From assembly GCA_002314775.1 (NCBI GenBank), contig DCHE01000014.1:25301-89300 (forward strand): a DNA stretch of 64,000 nt, in the 5' to 3' direction. The stretch is from Lachnospiraceae bacterium UBA1760. GTDB lineage: Bacteria; Bacillota; Clostridia; Lachnospirales; Lachnospiraceae. The stretch's first letter is position 1. Every line of letters starts with the position of its first letter. Both the position numbers and the translations under genes were made by a program. A model generated the notes under the pieces. That model was not told where the DNA came from and did no database searches. It saw only the letters and a program-made list of their open reading frames with translations. Positions 63,975-64,000 of the stretch are shown in pieces.

Positions 63975-64000
63975 TACCCTCTTTACCTGGTAAGGAGGGT
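63975..64000 (+). terminator. terminator stem after recQ, cut by the window end
   Basis: ACCCTCTTTACC (63976-63987) and GGTAAGGAGGGT (63989-64000) are complementary with one G-U pair; the T-run would lie beyond position 64000. Confidence 0.6.

Noticed and set aside
1..64000. Mobile elements, prophage, rRNA or tRNA genes
   Set aside because: No transposase, integrase, terminal inverted repeat, or tRNA/rRNA sequence was recognised on either strand.

Overview
The window looks like chromosomal DNA of a low-GC Gram-positive anaerobe, most likely a member of the Lachnospiraceae (Butyrivibrio / Pseudobutyrivibrio / Roseburia-like). The reasons are the tilS-hpt-ftsH order, a Trp T-box leader, AGGAGG ribosome-binding sites, strong AGA/AAG codon bias, MglBAC-type sugar uptake next to a YesM/YesN two-component pair, and YARHG, HIRAN and PucR proteins of the clostridial type. 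This is an inference; no rRNA, tRNA, insertion sequence, prophage or CRISPR array was recognised, so there is no direct taxonomic marker.

Layout. 1-2809: end of tilS, then hpt and ftsH. 3272-5365: a CBM34/GH13 alpha-glucan hydrolase with its own promoter. 5478-10576: SOS-type promoter, uvrB and uvrA. 10666-12396: a zinc-ribbon, Gln-rich, YARHG membrane protein. 12431-15774: Trp T-box leader with trpE-trpG-trpC (no trpD). 15849-17120 (minus): coiled-coil M23 peptidase. 17380-19759: ABC exporter pair. 19842-20348 (minus): LemA-like protein. 20500-25700: TetR regulator, MMPL transporter and a secreted YhgE-like heptad-repeat protein. 25862-27572 (minus): GT2 glycosyltransferase and PAP2-type membrane protein. 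27769-32967: CorA, polyphosphate kinase, histidine kinase and a GerMN-like lipoprotein. 33289-35770: ComEC divided between two genes. 35951-36256: a stand-alone HIRAN protein.

36615-47024 is a sugar-sensing and uptake locus: binding protein, ATPase, permease, YesN response regulator, YesM sensor kinase and two further periplasmic binding proteins. The first binding protein appears to be a circular permutation of the glucose/galactose-binding protein MglB. The segment that begins MglB in other bacteria is at its C-terminus, with the sugar-contacting residues kept, while a paralogue at 45996 in the same locus has the normal order. This is the observation I rate most highly.

47120-53040 holds an uncharacterised helical protein, a GNAT-like protein, a ~1040-residue protein with a protein-kinase-like catalytic signature (D-x-K-x-x-N) embedded in long helical regions, and a PucR-type regulator. 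The last three are tightly packed and probably co-transcribed. 53178-59043 is a probable amino-acid uptake and reduction unit: polar amino-acid ABC transporter, cytidylate-kinase-like protein, class III aminotransferase and iron-type alcohol dehydrogenase. 59223-64000 holds a DIP1984-like protein, a possible non-coding RNA, a protein with five 21-residue repeats plus many membrane segments, and recQ.

Two patterns cut across loci. Short tandem repeats, mostly with a 14-bp unit, sit in the leaders of at least five genes (uvrA, HIRAN, mglA-type ATPase, the 45996 binding protein, the DIP1984-like gene), and a 12-bp version runs into the Shine-Dalgarno of the YesN regulator. LexA-like boxes lie at uvrB and, with one mismatch, at the HIRAN gene.
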